DNA from: Chara braunii
Lineage: Eukaryota; Streptophyta; Charophyceae; Charales; Characeae
Assembly (NCBI GenBank): GCA_003427395.1
Contig: BFEA01000202.1
Location: 1,964,530-2,010,492, forward strand
DNA: 45,963 nucleotides
Reading direction: 5' to 3'
Positions within the stretch are counted from its first letter, which is position 1. Every line of letters begins with the position of its first letter. The position numbers were made by a program, and so were the translations under genes. Shown one piece after another: positions 10,680-20,599 of this stretch. The notes under the pieces are model-generated. The model ran no database searches. It was not told the origin of the DNA and was given only the letters and a program-made list of their open reading frames with translations.

Positions 10680-11158
10680 GTCTAGGTGGTTCCTTCGGAA
10701 GCATAGGTGATGAACTGATCACTCGTCGCCTCGCTTGAGCCAAAATGAAAAAAAAGAAAGGGCAGTTATTAATTGCAGACAGAGATTTGAGTAGAGTAAG
10801 AGAAAGGGCTGCAGAAGAAGCGCCTAGGGCTGAAGGTCCAAAAGTTAGACCAGCCCGTTGTAAGTAAGCTAGCGGATAATAGAGAAATGGTAGTAGATAG
10901 TTATGTTGAAGGGGTTAGGGCATACTTCCGTTTGGAGGCAGGGGAAAGGTGGAACGTGTTCTGCACTCCCTGACACTCATAGGGGAGGGCAGTCTCCCTT
11001 TTGACATGATATTGGGGACTGATTGGGGTGAGGTCGCCGATGCAGATGTGAAGCTAGGTAAGCATGAGTGTTGTTTGCCTAGCCCTACAGGTGGAAAGAA
11101 GAAAATCCGACTTTACCATGCATTTGGCGTAGAAAATAGCGATCCCTTTGCTACATGA
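10680..11158 (+). pseudogene. element A: retropepsin-like protease region
   Basis: The segment joins gag to RT. In one frame it reads LGGSFGSIGDELITRRLA, which aligns with the retropepsin active-site loop and its flank but has Gly where the catalytic Asp is expected. Then, with shifts near 10860 and 10950, come DNREMVVDSYVEGVRAYF and LIGEGSLPFDMILGTDW. The last is the conserved protease C-terminal signature (LPxDxILGxDW). The final part occupies a different frame from the RT that follows at 11155. Frameshifts and the lost catalytic residue indicate a dead protease. Confidence 0.6.
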
Positions 11159-12147
11159 GTGCCCCCACGTTCACCCGACATGTGGTCAGGAATGACCTCG
11201 TCGACCAAGTGTTTGTTGCGTATGTGCACCCGGTGAGTAAAAGTAAGAAAGAGGAAGAACCCATTCCCCCCAATGTACAAAAACTGCTTGTTGAGTTCGC
11301 AGTTGTGGGAGAGGCCCCAAGTGGAGTGGTTGAGAGAGAAATCAAGCACCGGATAGAGTTAGAACCCGGTAGCCGGATTCCCAAGGGCCCTATCTATAGG
11401 ATGTCTCCAAAAGAGCTTGATTTGCGAAGGCAATTAGATGAGTTGCTTGAGAAGGGGTGGATTAAGCCAAGTTCTTCACCATTCGGTGCACCGGTCCTAT
11501 TTGTGTCAAAGAAGGGCGGTGAATTGCGTATGTGCATAGACTATAGGGGACTTAATGCAATAAACGTTAAGAATGTTGAACCGTTACCACGAATAGATGA
11601 TCTCTTAGACCGAGTACAAGGTTGCAGATATTTGTCAAAAATAGATATGAAATCAGGCTACTATCAAATTGAGGTGTTGCCTGAGGATCAACGTAAAACG
11701 GCTTTCCGGACCCGGTACGGCCACTATGAGTTTGTGGTGATGCCATTTGGAATGACGAATGCTCCTACAAACTTTCAGAGATGTTTCCGTGATTGACTTG
11801 ATAAGTTTGTTATTGTCTATTTAGATGATATACTGATTTTTAGTAAGAGTCTGAGCGAGCATGAGGAGCACCTTCGAGTTGTGCTTAATAAGTTGCGAGA
11901 GACAAAATTTAAGATTAACCCGAAGAAGTGTGAGTGGGTAAAGCGTCAGGTTCTTTACTTGGGACATATGGTAGATGGTGATGGAATCAAGCCGGACGAT
12001 GCCAAGATTGCAGCCATTAGAGATTGGCCTAACCCGTGCTCGTTGATGGAACTGCGCTCGTTCCTTGGTCTGGCCAACTATTACCGCAAGTTCGTTTGGA
12101 ACTTTGTGCTAATCACTGCCCCATTGCGCAAATTGTTAAATAAATAA
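11155..12147 (+). pseudogene. pol: element A: Ty3/gypsy reverse transcriptase
   Basis: The frame carries the RT blocks in order: [117 protein letters not shown] and the catalytic YLDD at 11818-11829. The connection (INPKKCEWVKRQVLYLGH, LRSFLGLANYYRKFV) follows. The enzyme would copy element RNA into DNA in virus-like particles. TGA at 11794-11796 falls just before the YLDD block, and TAA at 12145-12147 falls at the end of the connection. The reading frame is otherwise unshifted. Confidence 0.9.
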
Positions 12148-12528
12148 ACTATCTGGAAATGAGATCAGCATTGTACTGCGTCCTTCAAGCGTCTAAAGAA
12201 ATGTCTGATTAATTACCGAGTGTTGAAAGTCGCGGACCCATCTCTACCCTTTATCATAACCAATGACGCCACTCAATACGGGATCGGTGTTGTACTCCAG
12301 CAAGACGATGGGAATGGGTACATACCTGTAGAATTTATGTCTTGTAGACTGTCTAGCGAAAAGGTCGCCGTTTCTACCTATGAGAGAGAGTTGTTCGCTC
12401 TACAGGAAACGTTGAACCACTCGTGACATTACCTGCTAGGACGCCATTTTAAAATCTATTCAGATCATGAAACACTTCGCTGGCTAAAAACCTAGGTTAG
12501 TATGACACCTAAACTGACTAGGTGGGTT
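12148..12528 (+). pseudogene. pol: element A: RNase H domain
   Basis: In the same frame as the RT, this is a degenerate RNase H: VADPSLPFIITNDATQYGIG (Asn precedes the catalytic Asp), STYERELFALQE with the catalytic Glu, HFKIYSDHETLRWLK with the next Asp, and MTPKLTRW. Stops lie at 12160 (TGA), 12424 (TGA, at a position where relatives have Trp) and 12493 (TAG, at a Gln position). Each is one base from the expected codon. The RNase H would remove element RNA from RNA:DNA hybrids. Confidence 0.85.
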
Positions 12529-13746
12529 GGGGGAATCGATCAGTTTGTCTTTGCGCTGAAGCCAGTAAAGGGGAAATATAATGTTGTCGCCAATCTGTTA
12601 AGTAGGAGAGCTGACTTTTTGGGTGCTATCGTTACATATCGAGATGCAAGCACCGCACTGCAGGAAAATATTAAGTCTGCCTACGAAAGTGATCCAGTCT
12701 ATAGTCAGTTAATTGGCAGGGTGCAGACAACACCGCATGAACTCCCGGATTATAGGGTAATGCAGGGACTGTTGTTTGAAAAGACAAATGTCCATGATCG
12801 ACTATGCGCTCCGAACAACGAGGAAATTCATAGCATGATACTTGGGGAAAACCATGATACGGAGGGGCACTTTGGATGGAGGAAGACTTATGCTAACCTC
12901 CTACGCTCTTACACGTGGCCGAGAATGAAGCATGGCTGCATTTCCTATGTGCAAGGTTGTCAGGTATGTCAGAGGAACAAGAGTTTCACGCCGCCTCCCC
13001 TTGGATTACTCAGACCGCTACCTATTCCATCGGGACCCGGGGACTCCGTGTCTATAGACTTTATGGATACTAAGATAAAGAGCAAAAATAGAAAAAGTCA
13101 GGTTATGGTCATAGCAGATCGGTTTAGTAAGTTTGCTATGTTTGTTCCACTCCTAGGGGAAGCAAGAACTGATTTGGTGATTAGGGAATTCTTTAATCAT
13201 TGGGTGAAGGATTTTGGGCATCCTTTGACTATTGTAAGAGACATGAATTCGCGGTTCACAGGTGAGCAATGGCAGCAACTGATGAATGTATACGGTTCTA
13301 AATTGACGATGTGTTCAGGTAGACATCCTGAGACAAATGGATAGACTGAGCACATGAACAAGCTGCTGCAGCAAGTGTTGCACATGTACATTTGACCAGA
13401 TCAGATTGACTGGGATGAACATCTGCCAAAGGTTGCAAGTGCCTATAACCATTTTGTGCATCTAGTTACATCTAGAACACCGACTGAACTTCATCTTTGA
13501 TGGCGACCACGTAGACCCATTGATTGTCTAAACCCTGATCAAGTGCAGAGACTCTCGCCAGGAACCAGGGAATTTGTTGTTCAGTATCAGAAAGATCCGA
13601 AAAAGGTTAAGGAGAATATTAGTAGGGCACAACATCAAATGATAGAACATGCTAACAAGCACCACATGCCTTCACAATTTGCTTTAGGAAACCTGGTCTG
13701 GGTAAAATCAAAGGAATTTCTCCTTGAGGAGAACATTTCCTAGAAA
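12529..13746 (+). pseudogene. pol: element A: integrase (HHCC finger and DDE core)
   Basis: After a linker (YNVVANLLSRR) comes an HHCC zinc finger: HDTEGHFGWRKT with its His pair and CQVCQRNK with its Cys pair. The core shows SIDFMDTK (first Asp), VRDMNSRFTGEQW (second Asp) and a conserved HPETNG motif near 13325 followed by TAG at 13342 at a Gln position. Further stops are TGA at 13393 (Arg position), TGA at 13498 and TAG at 13741. The C-terminal part (KHHMPSQFALGNLVWVKSKE) is the usual post-core segment. It is the strand-transfer enzyme of the element, now inactive. Confidence 0.88.
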
Positions 13747-14144
13747 TTGTTGTCTGCTTATAGAGGACAGTGGCAAATTCTTGATGTGATTGGTGATGTG
13801 GATGGTCCTTCATACGTTGTTGAGATTCCTCCACACTTGCACACGTATCCAGTGTTTCACGCTTCAAAGTTACTTCCTTGCGTTAGTAATGAAATGTTTC
13901 TGTCACACAGATCTATGATTCCCCCTGATATGGATTGTAAGTATGATGTGGAAAAGATTGTTGGGGAAGATGTTTACAGATCTGGGCACAGGGGTAGCCA
14001 CAACGACAATATAAGGTCAAATTTGCCTATCAGGAACCTACAGAAGACCGCTGGTTTACAAGAGATGAACTAATGGAAACAACACCGCATATTGTGTCGT
14101 ATTATGAGAGAGCTAAGAGAGGAGTTAACATAATAGACAAATAA
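13747..14144 (+). pseudogene. pol: element A: integrase C-terminal and chromodomain-like tail
   Basis: The frame continues as GQWQILDVIGDVDGPSYVVE, PVFHASKLLP and DVEKIVGEDVYRSGHRG, then shifts by one base near 13995. In the new frame it reads QYKVKFAYQEPTEDRWFTRD and ends at TAA 14142-14144. The tail matches those of elements B, C and F (RxxxKFxxxxxEDxWFTxxEL). Chromodomain-like tails guide Ty3/gypsy integration to particular chromatin. Confidence 0.8.
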
Positions 14145-14189
14145 AATTGGTAATTTTCTCGGAGGACCTCGAAATTAGGCCGGCGAGAG

Positions 14190-15220
14190 TGAAAGGCCTT
14201 CCACGATTCAGACCCCAAATTTGAGTTTCAGGGTCAGAGGCCCTCGCCAAGAAAGGCCGAGTCGGTCAGTTTTAGAAAAGTCATAGTCGAGTACCTTAGC
14301 AATCAAGACCAACAGGCACCCGACAAACAGTCACATCTCAAGGGTAAAATCACGTCTCATAATGAAAGTCATGCTGGAAAGTCATATCCAACGAGCAAAG
14401 GACACTTCCACAGGCAAGAGTCGTGTCCCAGAGGCAGGAGTCACAGTCCACGGTCAAAACCATGTGTCATAATCAAAAAGTTGTGACTCAAAGGCCCAAG
14501 CAGCAGAACACCAATGAAAATTCGAGAAGGTTTCAGGCCCTGACATTCGAAAGCAGACATGCCGTGGGGATGTGGTACAACCTCCTCTTTCGGCAGATTA
14601 CTCAATCACATGAAGTGTGGAAGTGTTGGTGCACTTGTGCGCTATTGTGAGGGGCGGAGCGCTGAGCCAAAGAGCTGCGTTGATAGAGAGAGAGAGAGAG
14701 AGGGAGCAGCTATAGCTGCCCAAGCGCTGGCAGAGGGAAGACAACCATAGCTGCACCAATGTTAGTAGTTAGTAGTAGTCTTCAGAGGGGTTCGTAGAGT
14801 TAGCAGTGGGTGTATTCAGAGTTGGTCCTTGAGTAGTAGAAGGTATGTGAGTGCATGCAAGTAGGGAGAGAAGACACAGAGAGGTAGTAGAAAGAGAGAG
14901 GACCGAGAGAGAAGAGAGGAGAGCTTCAGAAGAGTTACATACCCGAGTGGTGATACCGGATACTTGAGTTTGTGTTGTTAAGCGCCTGTAACTGAAACTC
15001 TTAATTACTTGTATGATAATTTGCAGGAACTCTAAGTTGCGCTTACCTGGTCTTCATTTCCCTGGCCTCCAGTGTGAACTTCATGTGATCTTTTTCATGA
15101 TTGGTGTGTGATTGTGTGCGCTCACTGGTGGTGAACTGAGCGGTTTGTTGCAGTACAGAAAATGCACGAGATATTCGTTGAGACACCCCAGCCTGCAATG
15201 TTGAATCACGTAGTCCACTC
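14190..15220 (+). mobile_element. probable 3' LTR or 3' flank of element A
   Basis: Right after the pol stop comes TTCTCGGAGGACCTCGAA (14156-14173). A near-identical word precedes the polypurine tract of elements F and C. A purine-rich GGCCGGCGAGAG then leads to TG at 14190, a plausible LTR start. The following 1 kb has imperfect AGTCACAT/AGTCATAT-like repeats and purine-rich tracts but no coding frame with motifs. No second copy exists in the window, so the right end is unknown. Confidence 0.35.
14684..14703. repeat. (AG)n microsatellite
   Basis: About ten AG dinucleotides, inside the probable 3' LTR region of element A. More degenerate GA-rich sequence follows around 14868-14930. Confidence 0.9.
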
Positions 15221-15740
15221 TGTAGTCCCCACTAATAGATCTAAGAATATAATAAGTCTGTCAGGAAACTCGTAAGAATTTATGCAAGGAAACAACTCTC
15301 AAGCATGGAAAATAANNNNNNNNNNNNNNNNNNNNNNNNNNNNNNNNNNNNNNNNNNNNNNNNNNNNNNNNNNNNNNNNNNNNNNNNNNNNNNNNNNNNN
15401 NNNNNNNNNNNNNNNNNNNNNNNNNNNNNNNNNNNNNNNNNNNNNNNNNNNNNNNNNNNNNNNNNNNNNNNNNNNNNNNNNNNNNNNNNNNNNNNNNNNN
15501 NNNNNNNNNNNNNNNNNNNNNNNNNNNNNNNNNNNNNNNNNNNNNNNNNNNNNNNNNNNNNNNNNNNNNNNNNNNNNNNNNNNNNNNNNNNNNNNNNNNN
15601 NNNNNNNNNNNNNNNNNNNNNNNNNNNNNNNNNNNNNNNNNNNNNTGTAGTCCCCACTAATAGATCTAAGAATATAATAAGTCTGTCAGGAAACTCGTAA
15701 GAATTTATGCAAGGAAACAACTCTCAAGCATGGAAAATAA
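15221..15740. repeat. assembly gap (330 N) flanked by an exact 95-bp duplication
   Basis: Positions 15221-15315 and 15646-15740 are identical over 95 bp, beginning TGTAGTCCCCACTAATAG and ending ATGGAAAATAA. The Ns fill exactly the space between them (15316-15645). As at 6576, the simplest reading is two overlapping contig ends that were not collapsed, so the true gap may be zero or negative. Reading frames through the Ns have no meaning. Confidence 0.9.
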
Positions 15741-16438
15741 GATAGGTTCGCAGATGCGGAAGCACATCAACCACATACAAAGGGCCAAACTCGGTGTTAC
15801 CCAAGACCTGGCGAATCGGTCAAGAGGCGTGATATAGTGGCAAGAGTCTGTGCAAGACACTCTTCACTAGACAACTCAGGCATCCTCACACAGACATATC
15901 ACCCTCCTTGAAGGTTGATGGTCTGCTATGTTTGCTTGCATGCTTGACCATGACATCTTGCTGTTTGCGCATGGCATCAACCACATGAGCAAGCAACTTG
16001 CAATGCTTGGCCATGTAGACAGGCATGCTAAAGCTCAATTCGCCATGCCAATCAGGCAAATAGGAAATCAATATGACACCAAATGTGCCAACCGATCTGC
16101 AGTTCATTTGGAGTCGTAAATGTTTCGGAGTGGATGAAGTCATTATATTTTAACAATAGTTACTTCTTCATCCCATGTATTATGATAAGACACAATCAAC
16201 GCACTCAACACATGCAGAACGATCTGATTGATTTCTTCTGCTTGGCCACTTGTTATAGGATGGTGGCTAGATGTAATAGTTAGCTACATATGGAAAAGTA
16301 TTTCGAAGATTCTCTCCAGAACCGATAAATCGAGTATCTCGATCATTAACAAGACGTCTAGGAGGGCCCTGCCTAATGATGTAGTGTTTACAAATTATTG
16401 GATGACTAGATTTGTAGGTGCATGTGGCGGTAGAGGAA
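15741..16438 (-). pseudogene. pol: minus-strand integrase fragment (probably the 3' part of element D)
   Basis: From right to left the minus strand shows PRRLVNDRDTRFI (second catalytic Asp), then SGQAEEINQIV (the DGQTE-like block with the catalytic Glu) and SYHNTWDEEV. The post-core segment follows (AHVVDAMRKQQDVMVKHASK and HSRPSTFKEGD). Frame changes occur around 16300 and 16145. The fragment stops at the left end of element B. Element D to the right of B has gag to RNase H in the same orientation but lacks this core, so the two pieces may be one element split by B. Confidence 0.75.
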
Positions 16439-16697
16439 TGACTGTTCAAATCCGCATAGACAATAGAAAGGGTTGTATTTTTTTGGTCGTAGCCCTATTT
16501 GAGGGATCAAAAGTCGCGTCGAGTCCCTGAGTCAAACGCTGCGTCCCATATCCCCCCACCAGATCATTTACTCTTAGAAAATCAAGAGTCAAACCCAATA
16601 CGAAAATAGCTGGCCGAGAGTCAAAGTCGCTCAGGAGCCAACCACAACTATGGAGATGCACATCAAGGGTTGTCTGGAGGCTTCCAAAAGATTCCAG
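16439..16697 (+). mobile_element. element B: truncated 5' LTR copy
   Basis: This stretch matches 18651-18957 in direct orientation. Shared words include TTCAAATCCG(C/T)ATAGACAATAG, GAGTCAAACGCTGCGTCCC, GAAAATCAAGAG and CTTCCAAAAGATTCCAG (with differences). Both copies begin with TG. Similarity stops at GATTCCAG near 16697, after which the sequence is RNase H coding. The 5' LTR has therefore been fused directly to the middle of pol by a large internal deletion. Confidence 0.7.
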
Positions 16698-17153
16698 AAT
16701 TTGGTTGTGGAACAAAAACTATGAATCCGCATTTAAGAGGTTAAATTATGTTTTTACTCACTATCTTGTCTTGAAAATTGTTGGCCCGTTATTGCCTTTC
16801 ATTGTCATAACCGACACAAGTCAGGATGGGATTGGTGTTGTGTTGTACCAAGGTGATGGGAAGGGTTGTAGACCTATACAATTTATGTCTAGACGCACAC
16901 CGTCAGAAAAAGTTGCCAACTCAACTTACAAGTGGAAACTAAATGCATTACTAGGGGCGCTAACTACGTGGCAACACTATTTGCTAGATAGACACGTCAA
17001 GGTCTATTTGGACAACACAATTTTAAAGTGGCTCAAAATGGAACCACGACTGCCTAACAAGTTAGTACGATGCTCTACTATCATTCATACCTTTGACTTT
17101 GAGCTAAAGACTATCAAACGTAAGTACAATGTTGTGGTGGATGCACTCTTTTG
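16698..17153 (+). pseudogene. pol: element B: RNase H domain, 5' truncated pol
   Basis: The frame reads NKNYESAFKRLN, LLPFIVITDTSQDGIG (catalytic Asp), RPIQFMSRRTPSEKVANSTY, WQHYLLDRHVKVYLDNTILK, PRLPNKLV and FDFELKTIKRKYNVVVDALF, ending at TGA 17152-17154. It starts at the extreme N-terminus of the RNase H domain, with gag, protease and RT missing. The Glu of the STYERE-type block is changed (STYKWKL). Confidence 0.88.
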
Positions 17154-18150
17154 ACCATCTGATTTCTTTGGGCCAATTGTAGCCTATCTTAATGTGGGAA
17201 ATGAACTAAGAGATAAGATCAAATTTTTATATGATACTAACGATACAATTTGAGGGCTTATAGTACAAACTCTACATCAGAATCCGAAACGCTTTTCATA
17301 ATATCGAATGGTTGATGACACTCTTGAGGAGAATGTTATGATATAAAAAGACACTTTGGCCTTAAGAATACCTATGTTAATGTACGCGAACAGTTTGAAT
17401 GACAAGGAATGAAAGAAGATGTGCTAACCTATGTGAGAACATGCCTTATGTGTTAGAGAAACAAGTCGTTCGATGAGAACCTTTTGGGAGAGTTCCGACT
17501 AATTCCTATGCTCGAAGTGCCAGGTGAGTCTATTTCCGTTGACTTCAGGAGTCTCACCAAGTATAGCAATGAGACTAGCCAAGTTATGGTCATTGTCGTC
17601 AGGTTTTCTCAGTATGTAATATTAATTCCTCTACCAACTAAAGCAAAAATCAAACTGTTCATTCAAAAATTTGAGATGCGATGGGTCTCTAAATATGGAT
17701 TTCAAAGACTATTGTGTCTGATAGAGATGTAAGGTTCATCCGGGCAACAATGACAAAAGTTAATGGAAGTCTACAACACAAGATTTTTAATGTCGTCAGG
17801 GAGACATCCTGAGACCAATGGACAAATTGAGCAATATGCAAGCAATTTTATGTGCATGTATGTAAGGCCGGATTAGGTTGGTTGGGATGAGAACACTACC
17901 TAAGATAGCGACTGCATACAGTCAAAAGACCTAATACAGTTTACGGGAAGAACACTAAATGCACTGCATAAGGGAAGGAAACCCAAAAGACCTATAGACT
18001 TTCGAAGTAGAGATCAGGTCCAAAGGTTACCTTTCGGAGCCCGTGTAATTTTGCACGAACAAGACATAACAAAAGTCAAAGAGAACATTAAGAAAACTCA
18101 AAACAAGATGTTTGAACAAGTTGATAAGCATCGCAGACCAACTAAATTTT
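17154..18150 (+). pseudogene. pol: element B: integrase
   Basis: Through many stops and shifts one can follow the zinc finger (HFGLKNTYVNV, then CLMC at 17442-17453 followed by TAG at a Gln position). Next come VPGESISVDF (first Asp, 17541), VMVIVVRFSQYVILIPLP, VSDRDVRFI (second Asp, 17720) and GRHPETNGQIEQY (Glu, 17829). The segment RRPIDFR-like PKRPIDFRSRDQVQRLP and EQVDKHRRPTKF follow. Decay is heavier than in element A. Confidence 0.85.
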
Positions 18151-18594
18151 AAGAAGAAGATCTGGTATGGGTTAAATCTAACGAGTTTTCATTAGAAGAA
18201 GGAAAGTCACAGAAACTGCTACCTGTCTATTACGAGCCATGGAAAGTTCTCAAGGGGATAGGGGATACAAGTGTATCATCCTATCGTATTGATATCCCCC
18301 CACGTCTAAACATATATCCCGTCTTCCATGCATCTAAGCTCCAACCCTACATTGAAGGCCAATATTTTCCTAACAGACCATATATATTTCCGCCTTCAAT
18401 GAACAGAGGGTACCAAGTTAAAAAGATTGTAGGATATGGGTTATTATCTACCGGTGGAAGGGGAAAACCCCAAAAGCACTTCAAGGTAAAGTTCAGTAAT
18501 AAGCTTGAGTCATACACAAGATGGTTCGGCAAGAAAGAACTCTTACCTACTACAGCTGATATAGTTGCAGCATATGAACGAAAGTTTAAATAAA
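18151..18594 (+). pseudogene. pol: element B: integrase C-terminal and chromodomain-like tail
   Basis: After a TAA at about 18150 the frame reads EEDLVWVKSNEFSLEEGKSQ, VYYEPWKVLKGIGD, IPPRLNIYPVFHASKLQPYI, MNRGYQVKKIVGYGLLSTGG and KHFKVKFSNKLESYTRWFGK, and stops at TAA 18591-18593. The layout matches the A, C and F tails. It is the best-preserved part of element B. Confidence 0.85.
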
Positions 18595-18650
18595 AATTGT
18601 GCCTGAAAGGTGAATTTCTGTGGTGGAACTGAAAATTGGGTTGAATGGAG

Positions 18651-19690
18651 TGCATTAAGTTCAAATCCGTATAGACAATAGTAAGGGTCGTAATTTTGGT
18701 CATAACCTAGTTTGAGGGGTCAAAATTGACGTCCAAAGTCTTCAAAGGCCTGGAAATAGTTTTAGGGTCAATGGGTACGAGGCCTTGAGTCAAACGCTGC
18801 GTCCCGTAGCCATATGCCAGACCATTGACTCTTGGAAAATCAAGAGTTAGACTCAACTTGGGAATAGCCAAACCGAAGTTTAAGTCCCTCAAGAGTCAAC
18901 CACGGTCGTAGATCAACTGCACATCAAAGGTTGTCTGCAGGATTCCAAAAGATTCCAGCTACAACAGAGACTCGACACATTTGAATCAAAAATGCATCCG
19001 GGCCATCGACTTCATGAAAATCTCGGTCGTCGATGCGGTCCAGGGGGAGGCTGGTCAACGCGAGTCAACGTCATAAGAAGAGGACCTGGCCGAGGGGAAG
19101 GACATTCTACTTTGTTGTTGCTAATGGCCAATTTGTTGCACGAGAGGTTGGGGTACTAAGATGCTGGCAGCAGATGCTGAGAGAAGGCGCCAACCTTGTT
19201 GTAGGTGATGGCAGAGTGGCCATAGCCGCCATAGTTGGAGCTTCGATCATTCGGGGAGGTGGACGATCATTCGGTCTCTGAGAGTGATGGGAGGTTAGCG
19301 AAGGGAAAGCTTACCTGGACTTACCTATCGCCAATGTGATTGAGCTGTCGACGATCTCCACGAGGTTGAGGAAGAATTGTGCCATCCTCCATAGCTTGAA
19401 CTGTGGAAGGATGATGGGTGCCCTGTTAGAATCTACACAGCGACTTCATCAACATCACCAGAGGGAGAGCATGCATTGATAAGGTGTCGATGGTGGGAGG
19501 TACTCGAAGAAGAAGTGGGAGATGGAGAAAGACATACGTGTATTATTGATTATTTTTGTAACTGTTCTCTCCCTCTTTTTTGTCTTTCCTCCCCCATATC
19601 TATCTCTTCCTTGCTTTCCTATGATAGTTCACTATTTTCAAAATATGCATTCAATCGAGATATGAACTTGCAATCATCTCTAGCGACTAT
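18651..19690 (+). mobile_element. element B: 3' LTR (right limit estimated)
   Basis: The left 300 bp (18651-18957) match the truncated 5' copy at 16439-16697. They start TGCATTAAG directly after a purine-rich GGGTTGAATGGAG, a likely polypurine tract. To the right, unsupported by a second copy, lie LTR-like features (TGTTAGAATC near 19424, a T-rich stretch near 19540-19600). The right end is therefore a guess. No coding frame with motifs was seen. Confidence 0.6.
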
Positions 19691-19699
19691 AAGTTCAGC

Positions 19700-20099
19700 G
19701 TTGAGTTAAGGTTTGTGTGGCATTGCTGAGTTGCTTCTCAACAAGATTGGGTTCATTGTAGTGAATCTTGATCCTATGATAGACTTAACAACTTTCCACA
19801 AACTTCCATACATCTTCCGTCATACCAGCTTAATACCAACTTTCGAACAAGTTTCCATACGTTTTAGAGAACTCAAAATGACCATTTTTGTCGTGACACC
19901 AACCTTAGTCTCATAATGAATAGATCCAGATTTGGGCACAAGCGCTTATGTTCTTCATGCGCACAAAACAACAAACCCAAATGTATGTAGAAATCAGGTT
20001 GGCTTGATGGGTTGACCTACAATTGAGTGAGAATAGAACTAAATGCGACATCTTCCATGGTTTCTTCTACAATCTATTGTTTAAGATTGTTGCAAAGGC
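19700..20099 (-). pseudogene. element D: possible integrase N-terminal remnant
   Basis: The minus strand downstream of the RNase H shows scattered coding-like pieces (GLLFCAHEEHKRLCPNLD and similar). They have the length and position expected for the RNase H-integrase linker and zinc finger, but the HHCC residues are not clearly readable. The assignment rests mainly on position. Confidence 0.3.
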
Positions 20100-20590
20100 C
20101 AAAGGACGCAACCGTGACAACCATCATCTCAAGGCAACCCGAAAGGGCATCAGCCATGTGATTATAACAACATTTTTTGTAGTTCAAGTTGAAGTTGCAA
20201 TGTTTAATTCTTGCGATCATTTATTCAAAATTGTCGTTGATCGAGGCTGAGTCTTGATGCCGTTCAAAATCTGATGATCAAAATAAGTGACGACCAAGAA
20301 GAAAGTGCTTCCAGATGAGGAAAGTCGCTCAAGCACATGAAAATTATGCTCATATGTAGATTCGACCAACTGATCATATAGTAAGAATTGACTTGTATAT
20401 TCGATAAAATGCAGGTATGTCTCATTGCCTTGTTGCAGCCCAACATCAGTGTCATATTGGGTAGCATCGACCGTGACTACAAATCAGAAAGTTTCGACGA
20501 TGCGTAGGATTGTTGCTTGACGACAACACCTCCAAGTTGTCGAATAAGGTCTCCCATGCATTTGTCCAAGTGAGGACAAGTTGCTTTATG
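20100..20590 (-). pseudogene. pol: element D: RNase H domain
   Basis: Read right to left: VVTVDATQYDTDVGLQQGNE (catalytic Asp), ESTYEHNFHVLERL, VVTYFDHQIL and FNLNYKKCCYNHMADALSG, the last being the usual end of the domain (KGKYNVVADALSR in relatives). Frames change and stops interrupt. The residues DATQY and MADALS make the family clear. Confidence 0.75.
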
Positions 20591-20599
20591 GTCATTTTG

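Larger units (their letters stand above)
8760..15220 (+). mobile_element. element A: decayed Ty3/gypsy LTR retrotransposon
   Basis: Gag knuckle, protease, RT, RNase H, integrase and chromodomain-like tail occur in the standard Ty3/gypsy order on the plus strand. From 11155 to about 13995 a single frame can be read through nine internal stops, so decay has been mainly by point mutation rather than indels. No 5' LTR or PBS was recognised, so both outer limits are estimates. Confidence 0.8.
16439..18957 (+). mobile_element. element B: internally deleted Ty3/gypsy element, probably nested in D
   Basis: Two direct LTR-like copies flank RNase H, integrase and chromodomain-like tail only. The copy lacks gag, protease and RT. 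It separates the minus-strand integrase piece at 15741-16438 from the minus-strand gag-to-RNase H of element D, so it probably inserted into D and was deleted later. Target site duplications could not be checked because the right end is not defined. Confidence 0.65.

Noticed and set aside
15280-15720. Open frames through the N run
   Set aside because: They consist mostly of undetermined residues and carry no information.
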